Made by a program: the position numbers and the translations under genes
Assembly: GCF_021277265.1 (NCBI RefSeq)
Contig: NZ_JAJSOH010000002.1
Span: 62,001-126,000 of the forward strand
DNA from: Kineosporia rhizophila
GTDB taxonomy: Bacteria; Actinomycetota; Actinomycetes; Actinomycetales; Kineosporiaceae
DNA: 64,000 bases
Direction of reading: 5' to 3'
The notes under the pieces: model-generated
Told to the model about the DNA's origin: nothing
Seen by the model: only the letters and a program-made list of their open reading frames with translations
The model's database searches: none
Part shown: positions 24,269-32,952 of the stretch, in pieces
Position numbering within the stretch: position 1 is the first letter of the stretch
Layout of the letters: each line of letters opens with the position of its first letter

Positions 24269-24470
24269 AGGGAATGACGATTCTCAGTGGTGGGAAATGA
24301 CCTCGAGGAGGCCACGGACGGCGTGCGGAAGACGCACGCGGATCACCGGATGAGGGCAGAGCTACCTCGTGCCGGCGCGGAGAGCGCCGAGGACCTCCAG
24401 ACGCCCGGCGGGCGGAGGGCACGAGTGAGTCACGAACGCAACTATACGCCGCTATCTGCCGCTGTACGCC

Positions 24471-25220
24471 TCAGACCAGGTTGCTGTGGTCGTCGCGGTG
24501 CGGGTCGGTGCCCCCGGGCAGGTCGAACTCCCGGATCGGCAACTGGGTGGCGTCGAGCACGAACAGCAGAGACTTGTTCATCCGCCGGATCGAGTTGAGG
24601 GCGTTGTCGTCGTCGACCGCGACCAGGACGAACGGGCCGCGAGAACGTTGCAGCACAGCGGCGTTACGCCGGGCGTCGCGGGCCAGCGTGCGCACGGCGT
24701 TGATCAGGTAGTCGTGGGCGTCGGAGGTGACCCCGGCCTCGGGCCGGACCTCCCTCAGTTGCTTCCCCAGCGCGGTCAGCTCGTCGGCCACCTGGTCCAG
24801 CTCACCGGCCGGGCCGCTGAAGTCGGGCACCGCGGTGCGGCGCTGACCGGACAGGTAACGCCGGTTGTAGGCCTGGGCCCTGGTCTCGGCCTGTTTCATC
24901 GCCGGCAGGTAGCGGCGTTCGGCGTCGAAGAACACCGCCCGTGAGCTCATCAGGTCGTCCAGCGCGGGCCGGACCTGCTCCTGCACCGTGACCAGGGCCT
25001 CGGCGTCCTTGTCGGCCTCGCTCGGGGCGCCGACCACGCCGACCAGCCGCAGCGTGGCCAGCACCAGGGCCAGCGCGACGACGGCGACGCCGATCCCGAG
25101 CAGCAACCGGCGCCGGCGCACCGGGTCGCGCAGCGGCGCCTCCTCGGCGATGTCGTGCAGCAGGACCTGGGCGGGGGCAGGCGGGGTCTGCGGGGGCGCC
25201 TCGTCCGTGGTCGTGCTCAC
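24471..25220 (-). CDS. Single-span membrane protein, paralogue of the 7.9 kb zinc-ribbon protein
   Basis: 249 aa, GTG start at 25220. A short Pro-rich cytoplasmic start and basic RRRRLL lead to one membrane helix (GIGVAVVALALVLATLRLVG), then an outer helical domain. It shares with the protein at 7854-8816 the motif GAPSE after the helix, then VFFDAERRYLPAMKQAETRA, and the end IRRMNKSLLFVLDATQLPIR with EFDLPGGTDPHRDDHS. It lacks the zinc ribbon and Cys insert. No named family is recognised. It is separated from the phosphodiesterase gene by 42 bp on the same strand and may share its transcript. Confidence 0.78.
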   Translation of the reverse strand: MSTTTDEAPPQTPPAPAQVLLHDIAEEAPLRDPVRRRRLLLGIGVAVVALALVLATLRLVGVVGAPSEADKDAEALVTVQEQVRPALDDLMSSRAVFFDAERRYLPAMKQAETRAQAYNRRYLSGQRRTAVPDFSGPAGELDQVADELTALGKQLREVRPEAGVTSDAHDYLINAVRTLARDARRNAAVLQRSRGPFVLVAVDDDNALNSIRRMNKSLLFVLDATQLPIREFDLPGGTDPHRDDHSNLV

Positions 25221-25262
25221 CAGCAGTTCTTCGGAACGATGGACGGGGGTGGTGAAGGGTGG

Positions 25263-26024
25263 TTACGGCGTTCGGCCCAACCGGACCTGGACCGGGCGGA
25301 AGTGAGTGACCAGCCGGCCGTCCTGGTCCAGCAGGTGGATCGCGTAACCGGGCGGGGCCTGGGGTTCCAGGACTTCGGGGCCCAGCACCGGCAGCTGGGT
25401 GGTCGACACGCAGCCCGGCCCGACCACCAGCGGCCGGCCCGCGAACGTGGTGGTCGCGGCGGTGTGGGCGTGGCCGCAGACCAGGGCGACCACGTCCGGA
25501 CGCCCGTCCAGCAGATCGGCCAGTTCCTGCTCGCCGGTCTGCCGGATCGCGTCGACGGAAGGGATGTGCAGCACGGCCGGCGGGTGGTGGAAGGCCAGCA
25601 CCGCCGGGCGGGCCGGATCCCGCTCCGCCAGAACCTCTTTCAGCCAGGTCAGGGTGACCGGGCTGAGCCGGCCCCCGCTCTCGCCGGGGATCGTGCTGTC
25701 GCACAGCAGGAAGTCGGAGTCGCCGACCGGCACCACCTGGTTGATCTCATCGGCGGAGGCGTCGCGGTCGAGCAGGGCCGGCCCGAACTGCTCGCGCACG
25801 TCGTGATTGCCGGGCAGCACGAGCACCGGCCCCTGGAGTTCGGCGAGCAGCTCCCGCACCAGGCGGTACTCGGCGGCAGTGCCGTGGTCGGCGATGTCAC
25901 CAGTGACCAGCACGGCGTCCAGCCCGGACATCGCCTTCAGCCGGCCGATCAGGCGCCGGGCCCGCTCGGTGGCCCGCTCCCCCAGATCGATGTGCAGATC
26001 GCTGACGTGCGCGAACGTGATCAT
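25263..26024 (-). CDS. Metallophosphoesterase, CpdA-like (cyclic nucleotide phosphodiesterase type)
   Basis: 253 aa. The ATG at 26024 has GGAGGGGGAGA upstream, an ideal ribosome site, so longer frames are rejected. The five metal motifs are present: FAHVSDLHID, LVTGDIADHG, LPGNHDVREQF, AFHHPP and VCGHAHTAA. This set and the length fit 3',5'-cAMP phosphodiesterases of the CpdA/Rv0805 group; such enzymes often cleave other phosphodiesters too. It is divergent from the gcvTH unit. Confidence 0.9.
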   Translation of the reverse strand: MITFAHVSDLHIDLGERATERARRLIGRLKAMSGLDAVLVTGDIADHGTAAEYRLVRELLAELQGPVLVLPGNHDVREQFGPALLDRDASADEINQVVPVGDSDFLLCDSTIPGESGGRLSPVTLTWLKEVLAERDPARPAVLAFHHPPAVLHIPSVDAIRQTGEQELADLLDGRPDVVALVCGHAHTAATTTFAGRPLVVGPGCVSTTQLPVLGPEVLEPQAPPGYAIHLLDQDGRLVTHFRPVQVRLGRTP

Positions 26025-26119
26025 GTTCTCCCCCTCCGGTTGTGCCTCAGCGGCATGCTGCTGGGCCGGCGAGCCGGGGCAAAGGGCCGATTCCACCCGA
26101 GTGGACACACCGCTTCGTG

Positions 26120-26149
26120 TTGATGGGGGTGTGCGGGCCAGGCTACGGT
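26120..26149 (+). promoter_or_regulatory. Candidate promoter for the gcvTH transcript
   Basis: TTGATG (26120-26125) and TACGGT (26144-26149) are separated by 18 bp. They would start RNA near 26156, about 30 nt before the riboswitch. Confidence 0.45.
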
Positions 26150-26185
26150 TGCCTGCCGCACGCAGAACTGAATACGCCGTCGACG

Positions 26186-26371
26186 CGCGACGGGAGAGCC
26201 TTCCGTACCGGAAGCGCCGTAGGAGCAATCCCTCCCCAGGAATCTCTCAGGCCCAGATACCGTCGCGACGAGGCAACTCTGGAGAAATCCGGCCGGATGC
26301 CGGTTTACCGAAGGTGAAGTGCCCCACCCGTCCGCGGGCGGCGGCCAAGCTCTCAGGTCCCAGGACAGAGC
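26186..26371 (+). promoter_or_regulatory. Tandem glycine riboswitch
   Basis: Two aptamers lie in series ahead of gcvT. In the first, CGCGACGG (26186-26193) pairs with CCGTCGCG (26260-26267) around GGAGAGCC, AGGAGCAA and TCTCAGG. A short linker with GAGGCAACTCTGGAGAA follows. The second runs from CTCTG (26277-26281) to CAGAG (26366-26370) around ACCGAAGGTGAAG and CTCTCAGG. This is the standard glycine-binding pair that turns on glycine cleavage genes when glycine is plentiful. In actinobacteria control is probably at translation or termination near the GGGGAGGA that follows. Confidence 0.95.
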
Positions 26372-26433
26372 GGGGAGGAATCGGCCCACCGGCGCCGCCG
26401 TGCGCGCGGTCGCAGGATTCCGGAAGGCAGCTC

Positions 26434-27552
26434 ATGTCCGACAGGCCCGTGCCCCGTTCCACGCCCCTGCACGAGGTGCACGCCGCGGCCGGCGCCCGGC
26501 TGACCGACTTCGCGGGCTGGCTCATGCCGCTGAAGTACAGCAGCGAACTGGCCGAGCACGAGGCGGTGCGGACCACCGCCGGCCTGTTCGACCTGAGCCA
26601 CATGGGCGAGATCCGGCTGCAGGGCCCGGAGGCCGGCGCGGCCCTGGACCACGCCCTGGTGGGCAAGCTGTCGGCGATCGCCCCCGGCCGGGCCAAGTAC
26701 TCGCTGCTGTGCGACGAGAACGGCGGTATCCTCGACGACCTGGTCACCTACCGGCTCGCCGACGACGAGTTCCTGGTGATCGCCAACGCCTCCAACACCG
26801 CCACCGTCCTCGAGGCCCTGACCACCCGCGTCGGTGGCTTCGACACCCGGATCACCGACGAGACCGAGCAGACCGCCCTGATCGCCGTGCAGGGCCCGGC
26901 CTCGCAGGCGATCGTCCAGGCGCTGGTGGCGACCGACGCCGAGCGCGAGGCCGTCGCCGCCCTGCGCTACTACGCCTGCATGCCCGCCCAGCTGGCCGGT
27001 CTCTCGGTGCTGCTGGCCCGCACCGGCTACACCGGCGAGGACGGGTTCGAGGTCTACGTCGCCGCCGACCAGGCCGTGACGCTGTGGCAGGCGCTGCAGC
27101 CGGGCCTGGAGGCGGCCGGTGGGCGCCTGGCCGGCCTGGCCTGCCGCGACACCCTGCGGCTGGAGGCCGGGATGCCGCTGTACGGCAACGAGCTGAGCCT
27201 GCAGACCACCCCGTACGCGGCCGGCCTGGGCCGGGTGGCCCAGCTGGGCAAGCCGTTCGTGGGCCAGGAGGCCCTGGCCCGGCTCGCCGAGGAACCGCCC
27301 GCCCGGGTGCTGACCGGCCTGGCCGGCAGCGGCCGCCGCGCCGCCCGCGCCGGCAACACCGTGCTCGACGCCGAGGGCCGGCCGGTGGGTGTGATCACCT
27401 CCGGCGCCCTCTCCCCCACCCTGGGCCGCCCGATCGCGCTGGCCTACGTGGACCGCGAGGAGGCCCTGGCGGGCCGGGGGCTGCAGGTCGACGTGCGCGG
27501 CACGCACCTGGCCTTCGAGGTCGTCCCGTACCCGTTCTACAAGCGCTCCTGA
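26434..27552 (+). CDS. gcvT: Aminomethyltransferase of the glycine cleavage system (T protein)
   Basis: 372 aa. It transfers the methylene of the aminomethyl-lipoyl group of GcvH to tetrahydrofolate, releasing ammonia. The ATG at 26434 has GGAAGG upstream. Folate-binding family motifs are STPLHEVHAAAGARLTDFAGW, GLFDLSHMGEI, YTGEDGFEVYV, ACRDTLRLEAGMPLYGNEL and GVITSGALSPTLGRPIALAYV. The length is standard. It is controlled by the glycine riboswitch upstream, with gcvH 12 nt downstream. Confidence 0.96.
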   Translation: MSDRPVPRSTPLHEVHAAAGARLTDFAGWLMPLKYSSELAEHEAVRTTAGLFDLSHMGEIRLQGPEAGAALDHALVGKLSAIAPGRAKYSLLCDENGGILDDLVTYRLADDEFLVIANASNTATVLEALTTRVGGFDTRITDETEQTALIAVQGPASQAIVQALVATDAEREAVAALRYYACMPAQLAGLSVLLARTGYTGEDGFEVYVAADQAVTLWQALQPGLEAAGGRLAGLACRDTLRLEAGMPLYGNELSLQTTPYAAGLGRVAQLGKPFVGQEALARLAEEPPARVLTGLAGSGRRAARAGNTVLDAEGRPVGVITSGALSPTLGRPIALAYVDREEALAGRGLQVDVRGTHLAFEVVPYPFYKRS

Positions 27553-27563
27553 GGAGTCCCACG

Positions 27564-27959
27564 ATGAGCAACCCCGCCGACCGTCTCTACACCGCCGAGC
27601 ACGAGTGGATCCTGCTGGCGCCCGGCACCACGGACGACAGCCTGCCCACCGGGCCGGTGCAGGTGGGCCTGACCACCTTCGCCCTGGACGCCCTGGGCGA
27701 CGTGGTGTTCGTGGACCTGCCCGAGGTGGGCACCACCGTCACCGCGGGCGACGCCTGCGGTGAGGTGGAGTCCACCAAGTCCGTGTCCGACCTGTACTCC
27801 CCGGCCACCGGAGTGGTGGCCGAGGTCAACCAGGCGATCGTGGACGACCCGGCGCTGATCGCCGCCGACCCCTACGGGAACGGCTGGCTGTTCACCGTCA
27901 CCCCGGAGACCACGGCCAAGCTGCTGACCTCCGAGGAGTACCAGGCCCTGCTCGACTAG
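27564..27959 (+). CDS. gcvH: Glycine cleavage system H protein
   Basis: 131 aa lipoyl carrier that shuttles the aminomethyl group between GcvP, GcvT and the L protein. The lipoyl-lysine is Lys72 in GEVESTKSVSDLYSP. The ATG is preceded by GAGGAG at 7 nt. A small insertion (APGTTDDSLPTGP) lengthens the first hairpin. The stop overlaps the convergent FAD-monooxygenase gene by 4 nt. No gcvP or lipoate gene follows. Confidence 0.96.
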   Translation: MSNPADRLYTAEHEWILLAPGTTDDSLPTGPVQVGLTTFALDALGDVVFVDLPEVGTTVTAGDACGEVESTKSVSDLYSPATGVVAEVNQAIVDDPALIAADPYGNGWLFTVTPETTAKLLTSEEYQALLD

Positions 27960-29236
27960 CCCGACCAGCTCGACCAGCTCGACTGCTTGAGCCCGTGCAG
28001 CCCGGCCAGGACCGGCAGGGCCGCACGGGTGAGGGCCGCCCCCGCCGGGGTGTTGGTGGCCAGCACCCAGTTCACGGTCTTCATCGCGGCCCGGATCGCC
28101 TCGGCGCCACGTTCGCGCATCCCGCCCTCGAAGTCGTGCACGGCCACCCGCAGCGCCTTCTGCCCGGCCCGGGCCGCCTGCAGCTCCTGGACCAGCGCGG
28201 CCGCGTCCCGGATGGCCACCCCCGCACCCATCCCGGCGGTCGGCGGAGTGGCGTGGACGGCGTCCCCCAATGCAGTGACGTTGCCGGCCGGCCAGGGCGC
28301 CTGCTCCTGCGGGTCGGAAGAGGCCGCGTTGAACCGGAAGACGGCGATGCCCTGGGTGTCGGTGTGCTCGAGCACGGCCAGCGGGCGCTCACCCCAGCCC
28401 CGCGAGCGCAACAGGTCGCGGGTGGCGTCACGGAGACCGCTCTCGCTCAGCGCACGCATCTGTCCGGTGTGCTTGCTCTCGGGAAACATGGCTCCCCAGA
28501 TGTAGATCGGCTCCTTGGTCACCGCCATGCTCAGCTCGGGGGCGTCGAGCACGGCCTGGGCGCCCGGGTCCAGGTAGCCCACGTACAGAGCGGTGCCGTG
28601 AGCTCCGACCGCCAGGCTGGAACGGGTTCCGAGCCGATCCTGCTCGTCCTGGCTCAGCCGGGCCCGCGGGGTACGGCCGCAGACCCCGACCAGGCCGGTG
28701 GGCCTGCTGGTGGGCCCGCCCGCCAGTTGCCGGGCCACCCGGGACTGCACTCCGTCGGCCCCGACCAGGAGGCCCGCCTCCCGTTCGCTGCCGTCGTCGA
28801 ACCGCGCCACCACGGTGCCGTTCTCGCTGTGCCGGAAGTTCTCGAAGGTACGGCCGAGGACCAGGCGGTCACCGGCGGCCTCGGCCAGCAGCACCCGCAG
28901 GGTGATCCGGTCGATGTCGATGCCGGGGACCCCGCTCGCCGTCCTGGCCTGGCCGATCAACCGGCCCTGGTGGTCCCAGAACGGGTCCGGGTCACGCAGT
29001 CTGCCGTCGGCCGAGGAGGCCAGCAGGCGTTCGAAGACGTCCGGCGGCAGCAGCCCGGCCAGGGCCTGCTGGGCTCGGGGATCGAGGGTGATGTGGTAGC
29101 CGCCGGTCCGGCGCAGGTCGGTGTCCCGGTCCAGCACGGTCACCTCGAACCCGTGCCGGCGAAGGCCCGCGGCCAGCGCGAGACCCCCGATCCCGCCCCC
29201 GACGACGATGATGTCTGTGCCTGGTGAGTCGGTCAT
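27956..29236 (-). CDS. FAD-dependent monooxygenase (PHBH/UbiH-like)
   Basis: 426 aa from the ATG at 29236, with AGGGTG upstream. FAD-binding motifs are present: GxGxxG in IIVVGGGIGGLALAAGLRRHG, the DG motif in LLVGADGVQSRVAR, and the GD motif in VTALGDAVHATPPTAGMGAG. Such enzymes hydroxylate or epoxidise aromatic or polyketide-like molecules using NAD(P)H and O2. Substrate unknown. It is divergent from the WYL regulator, which is the likely controller. The C-terminus ends in a Ser/Trp repeat (SSWSSWSG) encoded by short direct repeats. Confidence 0.9.
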   Translation of the reverse strand: MTDSPGTDIIVVGGGIGGLALAAGLRRHGFEVTVLDRDTDLRRTGGYHITLDPRAQQALAGLLPPDVFERLLASSADGRLRDPDPFWDHQGRLIGQARTASGVPGIDIDRITLRVLLAEAAGDRLVLGRTFENFRHSENGTVVARFDDGSEREAGLLVGADGVQSRVARQLAGGPTSRPTGLVGVCGRTPRARLSQDEQDRLGTRSSLAVGAHGTALYVGYLDPGAQAVLDAPELSMAVTKEPIYIWGAMFPESKHTGQMRALSESGLRDATRDLLRSRGWGERPLAVLEHTDTQGIAVFRFNAASSDPQEQAPWPAGNVTALGDAVHATPPTAGMGAGVAIRDAAALVQELQAARAGQKALRVAVHDFEGGMRERGAEAIRAAMKTVNWVLATNTPAGAALTRAALPVLAGLHGLKQSSWSSWSG

Positions 29237-29273
29237 GCGACGCACCCTGGCAGCCGTAGTGGCCGCGGGATGG

Positions 29274-29296
29274 CCACTAGGTCCTGTCCTAGGTGG
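29274..29296. promoter_or_regulatory. Palindromic operator candidate between FAD monooxygenase and WYL regulator
   Basis: CTAGG-N6-CCTAG (29277-29292), extended by CCA and GTGG on the two sides, sits just upstream of the WYL regulator start and within the gap to the divergent monooxygenase gene. Confidence 0.5.
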
Positions 29297-29309
29297 AAGC
29301 ATCGCCGAC

Positions 29310-30260
29310 ATGGCCACCACCTCCGCCCGCGCCCTCCGGCTGTTGTCGGTGCTGGGGCTCGGCACGACGCTCGGCGCCGCAGCGCTCGCCGAGCGTCTGG
29401 ACACCTCGGTGCGCACGGTGCGCCGCGACATCGAGACCCTGCGGGAACTCGGGTACGAGATCGAGGCGATCCACGGAGCGGGCGGCGGCTACCGGCTCGG
29501 GCGGGCCACCCGGCTGCCCCCGGTGGTCTTCGACGAGGACCAGGCGGTGGCCGCTGCGGTGGCCCTGCAGACGGTTCCCACCATTCTGTCCGGAATCCGG
29601 GAGAACTCGGCCCGGGCCCTGGCCACATTGCGCCAGGCCATGCCGGCCCGCAGTCGCGTGCAGGCCGAGGCCTTCACCGTCTCGGCCGCGCGGAACTACT
29701 GGGAGTTCCCGGCGCCCCCGATCGACGCCGGGATCGTGCGATCGATCGGCAGTGCGATCAGCCGGCGGCACCGGCTGCGGGTGGAGCACGAGGGCACCGA
29801 CCTCACCCTGGAACCGCACGAACTCGTGGTCTGGGCGGCCCGCTGGTACCTGGTGGCGTTCGACCCGCAGGCGCAGCGCTGGCGGGTGATGCGGGCGGAC
29901 GGCCTGGTGCCGGGGCCACCCACGCACACCCCGTTCGAGCGGCGCCCGGTGCCCCTGAACGACGCCGTCACCTTCGTCATGACCACGCCCGACCGGGGCG
30001 ACACCCCGGCCCGGTGGCAGTGCCAGGGATCGGCGGTGCTGGCCCTGCCCGCCCCGGTGGTGGCCCGTTACGCTCCCGGCGGCTCCACGGTCGAGCAGTT
30101 GACCGAGGCCAGTTGCCGGCTGACGCTGGGCGCCTGGTCGTGGGCCGGGATCGCGGGACTGATGCTCACCTTCGACGCCGACCTGAGCGACCTGGAGCCG
30201 CTGGAACTGCGCGAGGCCTTCGCTTCGCTACGGGCCCGGACCGGCCGCGCGCTGGACTGA
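29310..30260 (+). CDS. WYL-domain transcriptional regulator (DeoR-type HTH)
   Basis: 316 aa from the ATG at 29310; AGGTGGAAG lies about 10 nt upstream. An N-terminal helix-turn-helix (ARALRLLSVLGLGTTLGAAALAERLDTSVRTVRRDIETLRELGYEI, with GAGGGYRLG) precedes a WYL domain (~140-220; LRVEHEG, EPHELVVWAARWYLVAFD). A WCX-like C-terminal extension follows. WYL domains sense ligands, often nucleotides or nucleic acids. It is adjacent and divergent to an FAD monooxygenase. Confidence 0.9.
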   Translation: MATTSARALRLLSVLGLGTTLGAAALAERLDTSVRTVRRDIETLRELGYEIEAIHGAGGGYRLGRATRLPPVVFDEDQAVAAAVALQTVPTILSGIRENSARALATLRQAMPARSRVQAEAFTVSAARNYWEFPAPPIDAGIVRSIGSAISRRHRLRVEHEGTDLTLEPHELVVWAARWYLVAFDPQAQRWRVMRADGLVPGPPTHTPFERRPVPLNDAVTFVMTTPDRGDTPARWQCQGSAVLALPAPVVARYAPGGSTVEQLTEASCRLTLGAWSWAGIAGLMLTFDADLSDLEPLELREAFASLRARTGRALD

Positions 30261-30269
30261 CACACCCTC

Positions 30270-30328
30270 GCCGATCTGGCCGCGGCGTCCGCCCCGATGA
30301 GGAGGGACGGCGTCGCGGCCAGATCGGC
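30270..30328. terminator. Bidirectional hairpin terminator
   Basis: GCCGATCTGGCCGCG (30270-30284) pairs perfectly with CGCGGCCAGATCGGC (30314-30328), followed by TTGAC. It lies between the convergent WYL and LysR genes, close to the WYL stop. Confidence 0.8.
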
Positions 30329-30422
30329 TTGACGGGGTATGCCTGGTTTAGCGCATCCCCGGTAGTAGGAACAGCCGAACGCACGGGTAGGAAACAGCCG
30401 GGGCACAATCGTTCTCACCCGT

Positions 30423-31232
30423 TCAGCCGAGGTCGGCCAGGCGCGCCGCGAGTTCGACGAACTCTTCGACGTGGGCCGGGTGCCGGCCGGGCAGGACGGC
30501 GATGCAGAGCCCCACGTGCGGGCCGTCCACCACCTTGCGGTGCACCAGGCCCGGCCGCCGGTAGGTCTCGGCCACGCTCACCGGCACCAGGGCCAGCCCT
30601 TCGCCCGCGGCGATCAGCTGCAACTTCTCCTCCAGCGTGCCCACCCGGCGGGCCTGGACGTCGAGCATGACCTCGCCCTCCAGATCCGCCATGCTCAATC
30701 TGCGGCGCCGGGCCAGCCGATGGCCGGAGGGCAGACACAGCACCTTCTGCTCGATCCCGACGGGGACCGTGCGCAGATCATCGAGCTTCTCGGCGGTGCG
30801 CAGACAGCCGACCTGCACCCGCCCCTCACGCACCGCCGCCCCCTGCTCGTACCACTGCACCTGCTGCAGCTCGACCGTCACCTCCGGGTGGAGCGCCGCC
30901 CACTCCCGCACCAGTGGCGCCACCGAAAGCCCGGGCGCGAAGCCCAGAACCATCCGCTGCGGACCCTGGGCGGCCCGACGGACCTTTCGGGTGAGCTGTT
31001 CGGCTGCCTGAAGCACGGCCGGAACTTCCGCGTAGAGCTGCCGGCCCGCGTCGGTGAGACGCACGCTGCGGGTGGTGCGCTCGAGCAGGGCGCAGCCCAG
31101 TTCGGCCTCCAGAGCCCGGATCTGCCGGCTCAGCACGGGCTGCGCGATGTAGAGCCGCTCGGCGGCCCGCCCGAAGTGCTCGAGCTCGGCCACCGCGGCG
31201 AAATACCGCAGCTTGCGCAGATCCAGATCCAT
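30423..31232 (-). CDS. LysR-family transcriptional regulator
   Basis: 269 aa. A standard N-terminal winged helix is present (LDLRKLRYFAAVAELEHFGRAAERLYIAQPVLSRQIRALEAELG). The effector domain (~90-265) includes GFAPGLSVAPLV, EGRVQVGCLRT, and EKLQLIAAGEGLALVPVS. It is slightly shorter than the usual ~300. The ATG is at 31232. It is divergent from the NmrA-like gene 94 bp away, which is the likely target. Confidence 0.92.
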   Translation of the reverse strand: MDLDLRKLRYFAAVAELEHFGRAAERLYIAQPVLSRQIRALEAELGCALLERTTRSVRLTDAGRQLYAEVPAVLQAAEQLTRKVRRAAQGPQRMVLGFAPGLSVAPLVREWAALHPEVTVELQQVQWYEQGAAVREGRVQVGCLRTAEKLDDLRTVPVGIEQKVLCLPSGHRLARRRRLSMADLEGEVMLDVQARRVGTLEEKLQLIAAGEGLALVPVSVAETYRRPGLVHRKVVDGPHVGLCIAVLPGRHPAHVEEFVELAARLADLG

Positions 31233-31326
31233 GCCCTGAGGGTATCAATCGCGCAGAACAGGTATGGGACGCTGCGCGCCGGCCGGGCCGATGGTTGCCG
31301 TAACGCCCCGACACCAGGAGATCGTC

Positions 31327-32217
31327 TTGATCCTCATCACCACCCCGACCGGACAGATCGGCCGACAGGTGCTCCCCCTCGTTGTCAGTTCGGGGGTTCC
31401 GGTCCGCGTGATCGCCCGGCGACCAGACCGATTGGCACCCGAGGTGGCCGCCCGGGTGGAGGTCGTCCCGGGCGCCCACGACGACCCCGACGTCCTCGAC
31501 CGGGCCCTCACCGGGGTCGAGACCGTGTTCTGGCTCCGGCCGCCGGACCCTTCGCTGGCCCATCTCGACGACTACGTCGGATTCACCCGTCCGGCCGCGG
31601 CTCTCTTCGCTACCAAGGGAATTCGCCGCGTGGTCGGCATCTCCGCGCTGGGGCGGGGCACGACCGACTCGGCCGGTCTGGCCTCCGCCTCCTGGGCGAC
31701 GGACGACCTGATCGCGGCTTCGGGGGTGGACTACCAGGCCCTGACCCTGCCCTCGTTCATGGACAACTGGCTGCGTCAGGTGGCCCAGATTCGCGAGCAG
31801 GGTTTCTTCACCGACATTTTCGACCCTGATCACGAGGCGCCGCTGTGCGCGGTGCGGGACATCGCGGCGACCGCGGCCGACCTGCTGCTGGACGGCGCCT
31901 GGAGCGGTGTGGCCGAGCATCCGTTGCTGGGCCCGGAAGACCTGTCGCGCCGCCGCTGCGCCGAGATCATGTCCGAGGTGCTGGGACAGCCCGTGCGCTA
32001 CGAGCGCATCGGGCTGTCGGACCTGAAGCGGCAGCAGCTGGCCGCCGGGGTGAGCGAGGCCGTGGCCCAGGCCCGGTGCGACATGCTGGCCGCCAAGGCC
32101 CAGGGGCTGGACAACCACCTGCAGCGGATCCGGGAGACCAGCTCTCCCACGACCTTCCGGCAGTGGTGCCAGGACGAGCTGATGTCTCAGGCCTTGACCC
32201 GGCGGCACACCGCGTAG
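31327..32217 (+). CDS. NmrA/SDR-like NAD(P)-binding protein
   Basis: 296 aa. The start is TTG at 31327, chosen because AGGAG lies 6 nt upstream and the Rossmann strand begins at once (LILITTPTGQIGRQVLPLVV). The glycine-rich motif TPTGQIG and the family pattern (VRVIARRPDR, TVFWLRPPDP, RVVGISALGRG, LTLPSFMDNWLRQ) fit NmrA-like atypical SDRs. These bind NAD(P) as redox sensors or act as reductases (QOR2-like). No active-site Tyr/Lys pair is evident. It is probably controlled by the divergent LysR. Its last 31 nt overlap a convergent permease gene. Confidence 0.88.
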   Translation: MILITTPTGQIGRQVLPLVVSSGVPVRVIARRPDRLAPEVAARVEVVPGAHDDPDVLDRALTGVETVFWLRPPDPSLAHLDDYVGFTRPAAALFATKGIRRVVGISALGRGTTDSAGLASASWATDDLIAASGVDYQALTLPSFMDNWLRQVAQIREQGFFTDIFDPDHEAPLCAVRDIAATAADLLLDGAWSGVAEHPLLGPEDLSRRRCAEIMSEVLGQPVRYERIGLSDLKRQQLAAGVSEAVAQARCDMLAAKAQGLDNHLQRIRETSSPTTFRQWCQDELMSQALTRRHTA

Positions 32218-32945
32218 GCCCCGGCCCCGCACACCAGGGCGATGACGAGTGGGTAGCCGGCCAGCAGCGCGGCCATCGGCTGGCCGGTGAACCAGTCGCC
32301 GATCGAGGTCCAGGCCTCGGCGTAGGTCGCCCCGACCACGAACAGGCCGATCCCCAGGGCCAGCAGGATCAGGGCCGCGTAGGAGCCGATCGTGCCCCAG
32401 CGGGCGTACACGGCCCCGAAGAGCGCCCCGATCCCGCTCACCGCGAGCATCGGGGCGGCGTAGCCGAGGATCTGGGTGACCGGGTCGCCGGTGTCCCAGC
32501 CGCCGATCGCGAAGAACTGCAGATCCATCCAGAACCCGCCGGTGGCGTTCTCGACGAGCCGCATCAGGTAGAGCGCCAGCGCCGAGGCCAGGCTCAGGCC
32601 GACGGCGAACAGGGCAGTGCCGAGCAGGTACGCCCAGCGGGTGAGGCTGAAGTCGAGGGCGAAGGCGAGCTGGCGGTTCATCGCCGAGACGAACACCAGG
32701 CCCACGGTGATGTAGAGGGAGAGCAGACCGCCGGTGAAGGCGGCCTCGTCCGAGCCGATCCCCCGGGCCCGTAGCAGACCGAAGATCAGCAGGTTGACCG
32801 CCAGGGCACTGAACATCACCGAGTACGGGATGAGGATGCTCTGCCAGCCGATCAGGTGCAGCCGGGCCGCGTCGGTGATCCGGGTCAGCGGGGTCCGGCC
32901 GGCCGTGACGGCCGGACCCACCGCGAACTGCTCGACGGTACTCAT
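32187..32945 (-). CDS. ABC transporter membrane subunit, second of a pair
   Basis: 252 aa. ATG at 32945, 7 nt after the previous gene's stop, so co-transcribed with it. Six hydrophobic helices are evident (SILIPYSVMFSALAVNLLIFG, GGLLSLYITVGLVFVSAM, YLLGTALFAVGLSLASALALY, LAVSGIGALFGAVYA and others). It is clearly paralogous to the subunit encoded next (AARLHLxGxQ, AAFTGGLLSxYI, YLLGTALFA, ENATGGxW). It belongs to the YtrA-ABC locus (34972-32187). The substrate is unknown; such systems handle cell-wall antibiotic stress in other bacteria. Confidence 0.85.
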   Translation of the reverse strand: MSTVEQFAVGPAVTAGRTPLTRITDAARLHLIGWQSILIPYSVMFSALAVNLLIFGLLRARGIGSDEAAFTGGLLSLYITVGLVFVSAMNRQLAFALDFSLTRWAYLLGTALFAVGLSLASALALYLMRLVENATGGFWMDLQFFAIGGWDTGDPVTQILGYAAPMLAVSGIGALFGAVYARWGTIGSYAALILLALGIGLFVVGATYAEAWTSIGDWFTGQPMAALLAGYPLVIALVCGAGAYAVCRRVKA

Positions 32946-32952
32946 CGCGCTC

